Part shown: positions 52,370 to 61,536 of the stretch, piece after piece
Layout: each line of letters begins with the position of its first letter
How positions within the stretch are numbered: the first letter of the stretch is position 1
Source of the DNA: Lewinella sp050633125
GTDB lineage: Bacteria; Bacteroidota; Bacteroidia; Chitinophagales; Saprospiraceae
DNA: 64,000 bases
Direction of reading: 5' to 3'
Assembly: GCF_050633125.1 (NCBI RefSeq)
Contig: NZ_JBOEFX010000100.1
Coordinates: forward strand, 16,103-80,102
The notes under the pieces: model-generated
Database searches by the model: none
What the model was told of the DNA's origin: nothing
What the model saw: only the letters and a program-made list of their open reading frames with translations
Position numbers and translations under genes: made by a program

Positions 52370-53521
52370 TTATTCTATCCCTATCAGATTAAAAGCACCC
52401 TCGACAAGGATAGAATCCTGTGTCTGGAAGGCCTCTGGGTTTAGTATTTGCACCCAACCATCTCTTTGTGTACCCATTTTTACCATTCGTTGCTCGAAGG
52501 TGACTTGCTGGGATGTTCTTTCTTTTAAAACCAATAAATAGGTCGTTTCGCCAGCACTAACCAATGCCGTTTCCGGGATCGACATGCCCTTTAAGTCATT
52601 GGTCATGATCTCGGCGCTGACGTACATGCCGGGGAGTAAGAGACCTTCATTCTGGTTCAATTCTCCGTGTACTCTCACTAGGCGGGTTTCGGGGTCTAGT
52701 GTTTTTTGAATAATGTGGACTTCCGCTTCGTAGGTTTTAGTCCCGGTGTCAGGAATACGAAATAGAATTTTTTGCCCAATTTTGATCGAAAGAATATCTT
52801 TTTCAAAAACTTCCAATTCTACATGAAGGTTACTGGTGTTGATGATCTTTAGTGCTACGTCCTGGGGTTGTAAGTACATTCCTGGCATTGCATTCACTTC
52901 GCTAATGTAGCCGCTGATAGGTGCATAAATGGCCATGTTGTTGGCCAAGGTAGTGGGCGTCAAATCCTTGGTGTTGATGCCCAATAATTGGAGGCGGGCC
53001 TTGAGCCCTTCAGCACGCGCCAGGGTTGCCTGGTAATCTGCCGTCGCTTTCAGGTTGTTTTTTTGCGAAGCAATGTTCTCATCCGCCAAAGTCTCCTGGC
53101 GTTGGTAATCCGCTTTTAGGTAAGCCAGCTGTGCTATAGTTTCCAGATAATTCTGCTGAAGAACCAGTAATTCCGGATTTTCTAATGTAAACAAACGATG
53201 TCCTTTGCGGACCATTTGCCCCGGTACCAGTTGGATGTTTTTGACGTAGCCTCCTGCATAGGCACTCACGGCAGCTTGTTGGCCGGGAGGTACATCTATC
53301 ATTCCTGAAGCGGTAACAATATTGGGCAAATCCTGTGCCTGTAGAGTGCCTAGTTGCATCTTGGCCTGCTCATATTGCTGTGGTGTAACGGTAACCAAGC
53401 CATCGCTTACTTCTTCGGAAGAGGCCGCAATTTCAATACCTTCGTCAGCCTGCTTATTACAAGTGTTTAGTAGCAGGAAGGCAGAAAGCAGAAAGACAAA
53501 ATTTATATTTTTCATAAACAT
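52370..53521 (-). CDS. RND efflux periplasmic adaptor (CzcB/CusB-like)
   Basis: 383 residues. Lipoprotein signal with lipobox LLNTC (Cys near residue 21), then lipoyl-like and coiled-coil hairpin regions (about 95-175) and beta-barrel domain; QAAVSAYAGGYVKNIQLVPGQMVRKGHRLF is the first lipoyl half (quoted part GQMVRKGHRLF). It bridges the inner-membrane pump and the outer-membrane channel. Two ATGs are six nt apart (53521 and 53515); either could be used. Last gene of the efflux operon; it follows the pump gene by 25 nt. Confidence 0.92.
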   Translation of the reverse strand: MFMKNINFVFLLSAFLLLNTCNKQADEGIEIAASSEEVSDGLVTVTPQQYEQAKMQLGTLQAQDLPNIVTASGMIDVPPGQQAAVSAYAGGYVKNIQLVPGQMVRKGHRLFTLENPELLVLQQNYLETIAQLAYLKADYQRQETLADENIASQKNNLKATADYQATLARAEGLKARLQLLGINTKDLTPTTLANNMAIYAPISGYISEVNAMPGMYLQPQDVALKIINTSNLHVELEVFEKDILSIKIGQKILFRIPDTGTKTYEAEVHIIQKTLDPETRLVRVHGELNQNEGLLLPGMYVSAEIMTNDLKGMSIPETALVSAGETTYLLVLKERTSQQVTFEQRMVKMGTQRDGWVQILNPEAFQTQDSILVEGAFNLIGIE

Positions 53522-53546
53522 TAGTTTGCTTGTTGAGACAACTCCT

Positions 53547-56500
53547 TTAGTTTAGATAATTGAGTTCTAAAATGGTCAGGTAGTATTGTAGGCGTTGATC
53601 CAGGTAGTCGTTTTCCATCCGTTTGGCTTGATCCAGTGCTTGGAGGTAATGCAAAAAGTCAATCTCTCCGGTCTGAAAGGCACGGGTGGAGGTGTGGATG
53701 ATTTCCTGGGCCAGTTGTTGGCCATTCGTTCGGTAGTATTCCAGGGCCCGTTCATGTTTGGTCGCCTGGGCTTGTAGCCTGGCCGATGTCGTTTGTAGCT
53801 GTATTTGGTGATCTAATTTTTGCTGGACGGTTATGCTACGTTGTAATTCTGCGGCAGTGATTTGTGCTTTTGTGCCTTTTCGCCACAGCGGAATGCCCAC
53901 ACCCACCTGAAAACCATGGTAAATAGTTGCTTCTGGTGCGCCGTTGGTACCGGCAAAATAGGCGAGCTGCAAATCAGGCAGTAGCCCCTTTTGGGCAACC
54001 TTCATTGCCGATGTTGCATTGATTTCCGCTTGCTGGAAATAGGCAATGGCGGGGTGGTTGCTCAATGAAGTATCTTGTGATATAAGTACCGGAAACTCTT
54101 TGGTATCGACCTGATACTCCCCTCCGGTTTGGAGCCATTGATTGAGCGCTTGGTAGCTCTCCGTCAATGCATCGTCACATTGCTGCAGTTGCAAGGTGAT
54201 CTCCTGCTGCTTGCTGGTGGTGGAAAGTTGCTCCAGGTAATTGGTTTCCCCCAGTTCGTAGCGCCTGCTGGCAGCGTTGGCTAGCTCGCGATAGAGACTG
54301 TCGAGATAGCGAAAGTTCTCTTGCCGTTTTGCCCAATAGACGATGGTGAGGTAAGCTTTGGAAACCTCCTTGGCCAGGCGTCTTTCTTCCAGCCGCAAGA
54401 CTTGTTCCTGCAAAGCTGTTTTTCCCTGCTGAAGTTTTTGCTTGGCGCGATAAACACCCGGCAACTGAAAGGCTTGTTCTACCCCAATGATACTTAAGGG
54501 TTGGTTATTGGCCGCTATGTTGTTTTGATCATAACCGTAGTAGATATGCGTTCGATCAATATCATACGCGGCAGGCAATAAGCTTCGCTGTTGGCTTACC
54601 GTCAGGCGTTGACTTTCCAGCCCGGCATTGTTGGCCAATGCTTGTTCCAGGACTTGTTCCAGGGATAAAACCGACGTTTGTGTTTGCCCAGGTAGAGAGA
54701 AGGTCAATAAAGGCAGTATTACCAACAAGACTTTTGACTTGCGTTTTCGTCCTCTTTCTTTACGGTCAAAATAGGCGTACAGTACCGGTAGAACCAATAA
54801 GGTTAGTAGCGTCGCAGAGATCAGCCCACCTACAACGACGGTAGCTAGTGGCCGCTGTACCTCGGCACCGGCAGAAGTAGACAATGCCATCGGCAAAAAG
54901 CCCAATGCCGCGGCCGCTGCGGTCAGTAAAACGGGACGTAGCCGTTGTTGTGTACCCACCAGGATACGGCGATGTAAGTTGGTCATGCCCTGTGCTTTTA
55001 GTTCTTTAAAATGTTCAATCAATACAATACCATTGAGTACGGCAATCCCGAAAAGCGCAATGAAACCCACCCCGGCGGAGATACTGAAAGGCATTCCCCG
55101 CAGGTAGAGCAGCAGGATACCTCCAATCGCCGATAGCGGGATGGCACTGTACACCATCAATGCTTCCTTGGCCGATTGGAAAGCGAAGTAGAGCATGATG
55201 AAAATCAAGGCTAGTGCAATGGGCACTGCTACCATCAGTCGGTTGCGAGCATTACGCAGGTTCTCAAATTGACCACCATAGGTAATGGAATACCCCACGG
55301 GCAAGTCGATGTTTTTTTCAATGATCCCCTGCACATCCTGAACAACGGATTCCAAGTCGCGATTACGGACGTTTACACCCACCACAATCCGGCGTTTGGT
55401 TTCGTCGCGGGATATCTTGGCAGGGCCTTTAGTATAGCTTATTTCTGCTAGTTCCCGCAGGGGGATTTGTTGGCCGTTGGGCAAGGGTACAAAGCTGTTT
55501 TGGAGATTTTCAATATCCTTGCGAAAAGGAGCGTCATAGCGGATAACGAGATCAAATTGCTTCTCTCCTTCAAAGACACTACCGGCGGAGAGGCCCGCAA
55601 AATTCATGGTCAACAGGTTGTTGACGTCGGCTATATTCAGGCCGTATTTGGCAATTTTATCCCGCTGGTAGCGGACACTCATTTGCGGTAAGCCTGCTAC
55701 TTTTTCTACCGAAATATCTGCGGCACCCTCCACACCGTCGATGGCTTTTTTGATGTCTTGTGCCAGCTCATTGAGGACGTCAAGGTCTTCGCCAAAAACC
55801 TTGATGGCCAAGTCAGCACGCACACCAGTAATCAACTCATTGAAGCGCATCTCAATGGGTTGGGTAAACTCATATTCAATGCCAGGAATCACCGAAAGCG
55901 CTTCTTTAAAAGCATCTGCCAGTTCATCTTTGGTTTCGGCCGTCGTCCATTTATGGAAAGGTTTCAAGGTAATGATGACATCACTTTCTTCCATCGACAT
56001 AGGGTCGGTCGGCACCTCGGCAGCGCCAATTCGGGTGACCACTTGGTTAACTTCAGGAAACTCTTTGAGAATTGTTTCTATGGATGTCGTGGTCTCAATG
56101 GTTTTACTCAGGGATGTACCCGTTTTCAAAACAGGTTGAATAACAAAGTCGCCTTCGTCAAGCGTAGGAACAAATTCTCCACCCATCCGGGAAAAAAGTA
56201 ACCCCGAACCTAATAGCAGGAATGCAGCTACGGCTAGTACAGCTCCTTTGTTGCGTAAAGCAAAAGCCATGGTAGGCGTGTAAAGCTGCTCCAGAAAAGA
56301 TAAAATCATCACAGAAATGTTGCGTTTACCTTGCTTGGCAGGTTTCAGGAACAGCGCCGACATGACTGGCACGTAAGTAAAGCACAAGAGCATCGCCCCA
56401 ATTAGCGCAAAGCAAAAAGTGAGTGCCATTGGGCTAAACATTTTCCCTTCTACATTGGTCAGCGAAAGGATAGGGATGAAAACGATAATGATAATGATCT

Positions 56501-57869
56501 GGCCAAAAACCGCCGAACGCATCATTTTGATGGTGCTCTTGAAGGTGATTTCGTCCATTAAGTTTTGCCTTTCAGATGCGTCTATGCCATTCAGTCGATC
56601 AGCTTGGGCCGTGATTTTGTAGGCCACGTATTCCACGATAATCACCGCCCCATCAATAATGATACCGAAGTCAATCGCCCCCAAACTCATCAGGTTGGCG
56701 TCTACCCCAAAGAGGTACATCAATGAAAGGGCAAACAGCAAACAGAGTGGAATGACAGATGCAACCACCAGCCCAGAACGGAAATTTCCGAGCAATAGAA
56801 CGACAACGAAAATAACGATCAAACAACCCAAGATCAGGTTTTCAGCTACCGTACTGGTGGTTTTGCCAATTAGCACACTACGGTCAAGGAAGGCATTGAT
56901 GTAAACCCCTTCTGGGAGTGATTTCTGGATTTGCGCCACCCGTTCCTGCACGCTTTCGATCACGGCTTTGGAGTTGCCGTCTTTGAGCATCATCACTTGG
57001 CCGAGTACTTTTTCGCCCTGACCATTGGCGGTGATGGCGCCGAAGCGGGTAGCTGCCCCAAATTGGACCTTTGCGATATCCTTTACAAAGATGGGCGTCC
57101 CATTGCGGTTGTCTACCACAATTTGTTCAATGTCTTTCAAGGAGTTGATCAAGCCTTCGCCGCGAACAAAATAACTTTCGTTGGTTTTTTCAATGTATCC
57201 CCCTCCTGCAATATTATTGTTTTGTTCGAGGGCCTGGTATACCTCGGTGACGCTAAGTTCAATGCTGCGTAAGCGTTGAGGATCTATGGCTACCTCGTAT
57301 TGTTTCAATTGCCCACCCCAGGTGTTTACTTCCACCACGCCCGGAATACCTGAGAGTTGGCGTTTTACGATCCAGTCCTGAATCGTCCGCAATTCCATGA
57401 TCGAATAGCGGTCTTCGTAACCAGGGCGGACATCAAGAATATATTGGTAAATTTCGCCCAAGCCGGTAGTGACTGGCCCCATGAAAGGCTTACCAAAACC
57501 AGCGGGGATTTTCTCCTCAGCAGCCTTTATTTTTTCTTCGATCAGTTGGCGAGGTAGATAGGTACCCATTCGGTCTTCAAAAACAATGGTGACCACAGAA
57601 AGTCCAAATTTTGAAACCGACCGGATCTCCTTTACGCCGGGTAAGTTGGCCATCTCCAATTCCACTGGATAGGTGATGAATTGCTCCACATCCTGCGTAG
57701 AAAGGTTCCGCGAAGTGGTGATTACCTGTACCTGGTTGTTGGTGATGTCAGGTACGGCACCGATAGGGATTTGGGATAAGGCATAGAGCCCAAATCCAAC
57801 AATCCCTAGGGTGAAAAGCAATACAATCAGCTTGTGACGAATGCTGTAATTAATGATCTGCTCTAACAT
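53547..57869 (-). CDS. CzcA-like RND pump fused to TolC-like outer-membrane factor
   Basis: 1440 residues. About 1-1045 is a heavy-metal RND pump with twelve helices and two large periplasmic loops; the fourth helix has DFGIIIDGAVIIVEY, the pattern of divalent-cation (Zn/Co/Cd/Ni) exporters rather than the CusA form. After the last helix come basic residues and a second hydrophobic, signal-peptide-like stretch (about 1053-1068, VLLVILPLLTFSLPGQTQ), then an outer-membrane efflux domain (about 1075-1440). Such fusions occur in Bacteroidota. The two halves belong to different membranes, so cleavage near SLPGQTQ would release the TolC-like part. CTTAAG boxes lie upstream. Confidence 0.92.
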   Translation of the reverse strand: MLEQIINYSIRHKLIVLLFTLGIVGFGLYALSQIPIGAVPDITNNQVQVITTSRNLSTQDVEQFITYPVELEMANLPGVKEIRSVSKFGLSVVTIVFEDRMGTYLPRQLIEEKIKAAEEKIPAGFGKPFMGPVTTGLGEIYQYILDVRPGYEDRYSIMELRTIQDWIVKRQLSGIPGVVEVNTWGGQLKQYEVAIDPQRLRSIELSVTEVYQALEQNNNIAGGGYIEKTNESYFVRGEGLINSLKDIEQIVVDNRNGTPIFVKDIAKVQFGAATRFGAITANGQGEKVLGQVMMLKDGNSKAVIESVQERVAQIQKSLPEGVYINAFLDRSVLIGKTTSTVAENLILGCLIVIFVVVLLLGNFRSGLVVASVIPLCLLFALSLMYLFGVDANLMSLGAIDFGIIIDGAVIIVEYVAYKITAQADRLNGIDASERQNLMDEITFKSTIKMMRSAVFGQIIIIIVFIPILSLTNVEGKMFSPMALTFCFALIGAMLLCFTYVPVMSALFLKPAKQGKRNISVMILSFLEQLYTPTMAFALRNKGAVLAVAAFLLLGSGLLFSRMGGEFVPTLDEGDFVIQPVLKTGTSLSKTIETTTSIETILKEFPEVNQVVTRIGAAEVPTDPMSMEESDVIITLKPFHKWTTAETKDELADAFKEALSVIPGIEYEFTQPIEMRFNELITGVRADLAIKVFGEDLDVLNELAQDIKKAIDGVEGAADISVEKVAGLPQMSVRYQRDKIAKYGLNIADVNNLLTMNFAGLSAGSVFEGEKQFDLVIRYDAPFRKDIENLQNSFVPLPNGQQIPLRELAEISYTKGPAKISRDETKRRIVVGVNVRNRDLESVVQDVQGIIEKNIDLPVGYSITYGGQFENLRNARNRLMVAVPIALALIFIMLYFAFQSAKEALMVYSAIPLSAIGGILLLYLRGMPFSISAGVGFIALFGIAVLNGIVLIEHFKELKAQGMTNLHRRILVGTQQRLRPVLLTAAAAALGFLPMALSTSAGAEVQRPLATVVVGGLISATLLTLLVLPVLYAYFDRKERGRKRKSKVLLVILPLLTFSLPGQTQTSVLSLEQVLEQALANNAGLESQRLTVSQQRSLLPAAYDIDRTHIYYGYDQNNIAANNQPLSIIGVEQAFQLPGVYRAKQKLQQGKTALQEQVLRLEERRLAKEVSKAYLTIVYWAKRQENFRYLDSLYRELANAASRRYELGETNYLEQLSTTSKQQEITLQLQQCDDALTESYQALNQWLQTGGEYQVDTKEFPVLISQDTSLSNHPAIAYFQQAEINATSAMKVAQKGLLPDLQLAYFAGTNGAPEATIYHGFQVGVGIPLWRKGTKAQITAAELQRSITVQQKLDHQIQLQTTSARLQAQATKHERALEYYRTNGQQLAQEIIHTSTRAFQTGEIDFLHYLQALDQAKRMENDYLDQRLQYYLTILELNYLN

Positions 57870-57891
57870 TACACGCTTGTTTTTGACCGTG

Positions 57892-57949
57892 TAAAAATAG
57901 AAGCAGGTCCCTGAGGATTTTCTTAGCTGTTGCTTAAGATTTGCTTAAG
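57892..57949 (-). promoter_or_regulatory. Pump promoter with three CTTAAG-type boxes
   Basis: CTTAGC (57922), CTTAAG (57933) and CTTAAG (57944), each 11 bp apart, followed on the minus strand by TATTTTTA (57899-57892), one mismatch from TAnnTTTG. The spacing fits tandem response-regulator binding on one DNA face. Confidence 0.6.
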
Positions 57950-59328
57950 ATTGAAGGGAAATCCAAATAAAACCGCGTCCCTTCCCCCAGCGTACTCTCC
58001 ACCTTAATCTTTATCCCCAGCGCATCACAAGCTTTCTTGACGATGGAAAGCCCCAGGCCATTGCCTTTGATGTTTTTGTGTTCGAGGGCTTTTGAACGAA
58101 AAAAGGGGTGGAATATCTGTTCCAAATGTTCAGGAGAGATCCCGATCCCTTCATCGCTAATGGCAAGCCTGATTTGATGATCCTCTGACCAGGCACGAAT
58201 GCTTATTTCTTTCCCTTGCGGGGAATATTTGATGGCGTTTGTTAGGATATTTTCAATAATCAAATCCAGATAATAAGGAGCGGCGTTGACCTCTAGGTTG
58301 GGGTCAATCTCTACCTTGATGGACTGCGCTTTTTCGTCAATAATAGACTGGTATCGTTTCAGGGTATTGTCTACCAGCGGGAACAGGCTTACTTTTTCTC
58401 GCCTAATCGCACTCGTTTCGCTATCAAAGCGGGCCAGGAGTAAAAGCTGATCGGCCAAAACGGAAAGGCGATCAATTTCCTGGATGCTGATTTTTATTTT
58501 CTCTTGGTATTCTTCAGGTGTTCGTATCCTGCGAAGGGTTACTTCCAAGGTACCTTTGAGTACCGATAGAGGGGTCCGCAGTTGGTGAGAAGCATCGGCC
58601 GTAAATTGCTGCTCTCTTTGCAGGGCATTCTGAATACGCTCCAATAATTCATTGATGGAGGAAGTAAGCGTGAAGAGTTCATCTTTGGTCACGGGTAGCG
58701 CAATACGTTCGTCAAGGCTGTTTTGAGTGATCCGATTAGTGGTAGTCGTAATCAGCTGCACAGGCTTGATACTTTGCCCTGCAAGAAAACGAGTGATAAA
58801 AAAAAGGCAGGCCAGCACGATCGGAAAAAGCCATAATAGCAACCGCTTGAGGCTGGCAAGTACCAATTTTGGCCCTTCTAGCGACATCGCCGCCAAAATG
58901 TACCCTTTAAGCTGTGTTTCTTGCTTGATGGGGAGCTGGATTTGCCTGATTTGTTGCTGATTGAGGCCCGTGTCAAAGTGGAAATCGAAAGCTCGTGACG
59001 GATCAAAATCGAGTGCATCGCCCATGAGATTGGGCGATTTGTCCATGATTTTTCCCGCGCTATTGACCAACTGGATAAAAACAGGGTTGACCTGTACTTC
59101 GCGGTGCTCCCGTTCGGCCCATTCATTTTTGTTCTTAAAAAAAATGCTGTCGTTGTGGATAAGTATCTCTTCGCTATGCTTGTGCGCTTCGAAGGATAAG
59201 TTGCTGTCCAGTTCGCTGTAAACAGCCGTTTGTACCACAAAATAGATAAGTAGAAAAACGACCGTCACCACGCTGGCGGTAGCCAGGAGGTAGTAAAGTG
59301 CAATCCTGTTTTTAAACGATAGCTTCAT
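57934..59328 (-). CDS. Heavy-metal sensor histidine kinase (CusS/CzcS-like)
   Basis: 464 residues. Two membrane helices (about 10-32 and 163-185) flank a periplasmic sensor; HAMP follows, then HisKA with ADASHQLRTPLSVLKG and a HATPase with NILTNAIKYSP, DEGIGISPEHLEQIF and GNGLGLSIVKK. The ATG directly abuts the regulator's stop (TAAATG). It signals to the response regulator at 59329. Its 3' end overlaps the binding boxes of the pump promoter. Confidence 0.93.
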   Translation of the reverse strand: MKLSFKNRIALYYLLATASVVTVVFLLIYFVVQTAVYSELDSNLSFEAHKHSEEILIHNDSIFFKNKNEWAEREHREVQVNPVFIQLVNSAGKIMDKSPNLMGDALDFDPSRAFDFHFDTGLNQQQIRQIQLPIKQETQLKGYILAAMSLEGPKLVLASLKRLLLWLFPIVLACLFFITRFLAGQSIKPVQLITTTTNRITQNSLDERIALPVTKDELFTLTSSINELLERIQNALQREQQFTADASHQLRTPLSVLKGTLEVTLRRIRTPEEYQEKIKISIQEIDRLSVLADQLLLLARFDSETSAIRREKVSLFPLVDNTLKRYQSIIDEKAQSIKVEIDPNLEVNAAPYYLDLIIENILTNAIKYSPQGKEISIRAWSEDHQIRLAISDEGIGISPEHLEQIFHPFFRSKALEHKNIKGNGLGLSIVKKACDALGIKIKVESTLGEGTRFYLDFPSILSKS

Positions 59329-59994
59329 TTAATCTTTTGCGATGTAGCCCACTCCGCGCACGGTTTGGATCAAGTCTTCGTCTTTGTCGAGTTCCAGCTT
59401 TTTGCGAATGGCGTTGATGTATACGTCAATGACCCCGGTGTTGTAATCAAAGTGAATATCCCATACACTTTCAATGATTCTAGACCGGCGACAAACTTTG
59501 CCTTTGTTGCGAATTAAGTACTCTAAGAGCGCAAATTCCTTCTGAGTGAGCGCCACCTCCTTTCCTGCTTTACATACTTGGTGGGCAGCAACATCCAACA
59601 CGATATCTCCCAGCGTAAAACGCTCGTGTTCGCCACTATTGGGGCGTAGTTGTACCTTGATGCGCTCTAATAGTTCCTCGAAATGAAAAGGCTTTTTTAT
59701 ATAATCATTGGCACCAGCTTGCAAGCCTTGCAGGGTATCTTGCAAAGTGTCTCTGGCGGTCAGGAAAATTACGGGAGTGGCAATATGATGCTTGCGAATT
59801 TGCTGACAAATCTCAAGTCCGGTCTTACCAGGCATCATCCAGTCGAGCAGCATTATGTCGTACGTATTGGTCATGGCCCAGTCTAACCCGGTGACCCCAT
59901 TGTCGGCTACGTCTACGGCATAGGCTTCTTCTTCCAGCCCTTGCTTGATAAAGTTGGCAATACCAGTCTCGTCTTCGACTACTAAAACTCTCAT
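59329..59994 (-). CDS. OmpR-family response regulator (CusR/CzcR-like)
   Basis: 221 residues: receiver with phospho-acceptor Asp51 (MLLDWMMPG), switch Lys in YIKKPFHFEEL, and a winged-helix DNA-binding domain (about 128-221; LTQKEFALLEYLIRNKG and VDVYINAIRKKLE). It should bind the CTTAAG direct repeats at its own promoter and at the pump promoter. First gene of the two-component pair; the kinase starts with no gap. Confidence 0.95.
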   Translation of the reverse strand: MRVLVVEDETGIANFIKQGLEEEAYAVDVADNGVTGLDWAMTNTYDIMLLDWMMPGKTGLEICQQIRKHHIATPVIFLTARDTLQDTLQGLQAGANDYIKKPFHFEELLERIKVQLRPNSGEHERFTLGDIVLDVAAHQVCKAGKEVALTQKEFALLEYLIRNKGKVCRRSRIIESVWDIHFDYNTGVIDVYINAIRKKLELDKDEDLIQTVRGVGYIAKD

Positions 59995-59998
59995 GGTG

Positions 59999-60044
59999 CA
60001 AATTTACAAACGAAGAAGAGGGCTTGTCTTAAGAATGGCTTAAG
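59999..60044 (-). promoter_or_regulatory. Regulator promoter with two CTTAAG boxes
   Basis: CTTAAG at 60028-60033 and 60039-60044 (11-bp period), then on the minus strand TAAATTTG (60006-59999), an exact TAnnTTTG match ending 4 nt before the ATG. Points to autoregulation and possibly a leaderless mRNA. Confidence 0.6.
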
Positions 60045-60709
60045 ATTCTAGCCTTTTGCATTTGTGTTAAACGGTGCTGCAAATCCTGCTGGTGGCGTCG
60101 TTGGGTAGGGATATCTCCTCGGAAACCAGGCTCTGTTCTTTTGATAGCTGTAGTCGGTAAAGCATAGAATACGCCGCCGTCGACTCGTTGAATAAGCCCT
60201 TTTACAGGATCGTAGATGCGAGCATCGCCGGTGACGTTGTCAATGGCTTCGGGAAAACCATAAACGTGAAGGCTGAGAAAAGGCTGCTGGGTTGGGTTGC
60301 CCATTTGGTGAATCAGGTCGTGGCCTACAGGAACGATATCCCCCGGTTGTACCTGCCAGCGAGCAGTGGTCCGCAATTGTTGCTGGCGCACCCTGAAGGT
60401 TGCATGTTCAGCCTGCCCGAAAATCTGTACTGCTCCCCACTGGGTATGGCCATGATCGTGAATGGCGGAGAAATCTCCTGGCAACCAAGACATGACCATC
60501 ACTTCAAAATTGGGCCCATGGGCCACGAGTTTACGACCGTAGCTGTCGGCAGGCGAATGCTGAAAGTCTGCCCAGGCTTCGAGGTCTTGCACTTTAACGT
60601 TGGCTGCTTCGACAATCTGAGCCATGCGACGTGGATCTAATTGTTGATCAACTTTTAGTGTAGCTACAATGTATTTAAGAGAAGCCGGCAAATGAGGGGC
60701 GTTTAACAT
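60029..60709 (-). CDS. Cysteine dioxygenase family protein
   Basis: About 226 residues from the ATG at 60709; a GTG at 60730 would add seven residues. Cupin-fold iron enzyme that oxidises cysteine to cysteine sulfinate. Iron ligands are visible in AIHDHGHTQWGAVQIFGQAEH (His-x-His; quoted part HDHGHTQWG) and in LSLHVYG (third His). The position of the mammalian cross-link Cys is Gly, as usual in bacteria. Its product yields sulfite, which would feed a sulfite oxidoreductase. It is divergent from the small membrane gene at 60823, with a Crp-type site between. Confidence 0.88.
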   Translation of the reverse strand: MLNAPHLPASLKYIVATLKVDQQLDPRRMAQIVEAANVKVQDLEAWADFQHSPADSYGRKLVAHGPNFEVMVMSWLPGDFSAIHDHGHTQWGAVQIFGQAEHATFRVRQQQLRTTARWQVQPGDIVPVGHDLIHQMGNPTQQPFLSLHVYGFPEAIDNVTGDARIYDPVKGLIQRVDGGVFYALPTTAIKRTEPGFRGDIPTQRRHQQDLQHRLTQMQKARILSHS

Positions 60710-60759
60710 CTGGTATTTTTGATTTTTCACAAAGTTCTTCCTTCAGAAGGACAACTACT

Positions 60760-60773
60760 GTGACTCATATCAC
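60760..60773. promoter_or_regulatory. Crp/Fnr-type site GTGACTCATATCAC
   Basis: Fourth GTGA-N6-TCAC core. Centre about 44 bp before the predicted start of the plus-strand operon (class II activator position) and 36-57 bp before the cysteine dioxygenase start. Confidence 0.65.
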
Positions 60774-60795
60774 TGATCCCTTTATTAACAGCCCT

Positions 60796-60803
60796 TACTT
60801 TTG
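60796..60803 (+). promoter_or_regulatory. -7 element of the trxA-yeeE operon
   Basis: TACTTTTG, exact TAnnTTTG match, 19 nt before the ATG at 60823; no TTTG at -33, where the Crp-type site takes its place. Confidence 0.65.
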
Positions 60804-60822
60804 CCGAGCAAAATGAAAACTT

Positions 60823-61047
60823 ATGTCCGCATTTATTAATGATTGGAAAATGGTGATACTAGCCTGCGTGTTTCTGGGGCTGGCACCTTTCTACCCTGAA
60901 CCCCACTTGTTTGGTAAGCTTCGTTGGCTGGCCGGTGGTGCTAAAGGGATGGCAATGATGGACTGGTTTGATTTGTTTTGGCATGGCTGGCCCTGGGTTT
61001 TACTCCTGCGCCTGGCTATTAAGTCTTTAAAACTAACAGCAAAATGA
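60823..61047 (+). CDS. Small two-helix membrane protein
   Basis: 74 residues with two hydrophobic segments (WKMVILACVFLGLAPFYP and WHGWPWVLLLRLAI) joined by a short loop HLFGKLRWLAGGAKGMAMMDW. I recognise similar tiny proteins beside redox genes in Bacteroidota, but no function is known. Its stop overlaps the trxA ATG (ATGA), so the two are translationally coupled. It is the first gene after the Crp-type promoter. Confidence 0.8.
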   Translation: MSAFINDWKMVILACVFLGLAPFYPEPHLFGKLRWLAGGAKGMAMMDWFDLFWHGWPWVLLLRLAIKSLKLTAK

Positions 61048-61355
61048 GTAATAAAAAATCTTTCAAAGAGCTGATCAATAGCGAGCAGCCTGTATTGGTC
61101 GATTTCTTTGCAGAATGGTGTGGCCCTTGCAAAGCCATGGCCCCAATCCTCAAAGAAGTAGCCGCAGAAGCTGGTGAAACAGCTAAGATTGTAAAGGTAG
61201 ATATTGATAAAAACCAAGCCCTGGCCAATCAGCTGGGGATCCGGGGAGTACCTACTTTTATCTTGTTTCAGAATGGTGAAATGAAATGGCGCCAGTCCGG
61301 CATGCAATCCGCTACGGCCTTGCTTCACGTGATTAACCAGGCAACTGTAGCCTAG
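61044..61355 (+). CDS. trxA: Thioredoxin
   Basis: 103 residues. Dithiol reductase with active site WCGPC (Cys26, Cys29) in FFAEWCGPCK and the cis-proline in RGVPTFILF. No signal peptide. Start overlaps the upstream gene by 4 nt. Lying between a small membrane protein and YeeE transporters under a Crp-type site, it may act on persulfides or thiosulfonates rather than as the general thioredoxin. Confidence 0.93.
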   Translation: MSNKKSFKELINSEQPVLVDFFAEWCGPCKAMAPILKEVAAEAGETAKIVKVDIDKNQALANQLGIRGVPTFILFQNGEMKWRQSGMQSATALLHVINQATVA

Positions 61356-61416
61356 TGAGATAAGGTAACGGCACAAATAAAAGTGTTAAGTAACGGTCGA
61401 ATAATTAATTTCCGAC

Positions 61417-61478
61417 TTCCGCTTTTCAGTGAAGTAATAAACGATTGTTAATGAGTTTATTCAAGCTGAAAAGCGGAA
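61417..61478. other. Long stem-loop between trxA and first yeeE
   Basis: Outer stem TTCCGCTTTTCAG / CTGAAAAGCGGAA (13 bp), small internal loop, inner stem AATAAAC / GTTTATT (7 bp), 12-nt loop. No U-tract, so not a standard terminator. Confidence 0.6.
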
Positions 61479-61536
61479 ATGAAAGAGGAAAGTTAATTTT
61501 TGACCAATACTAATTTGTATTTTTATGTAATGATTG

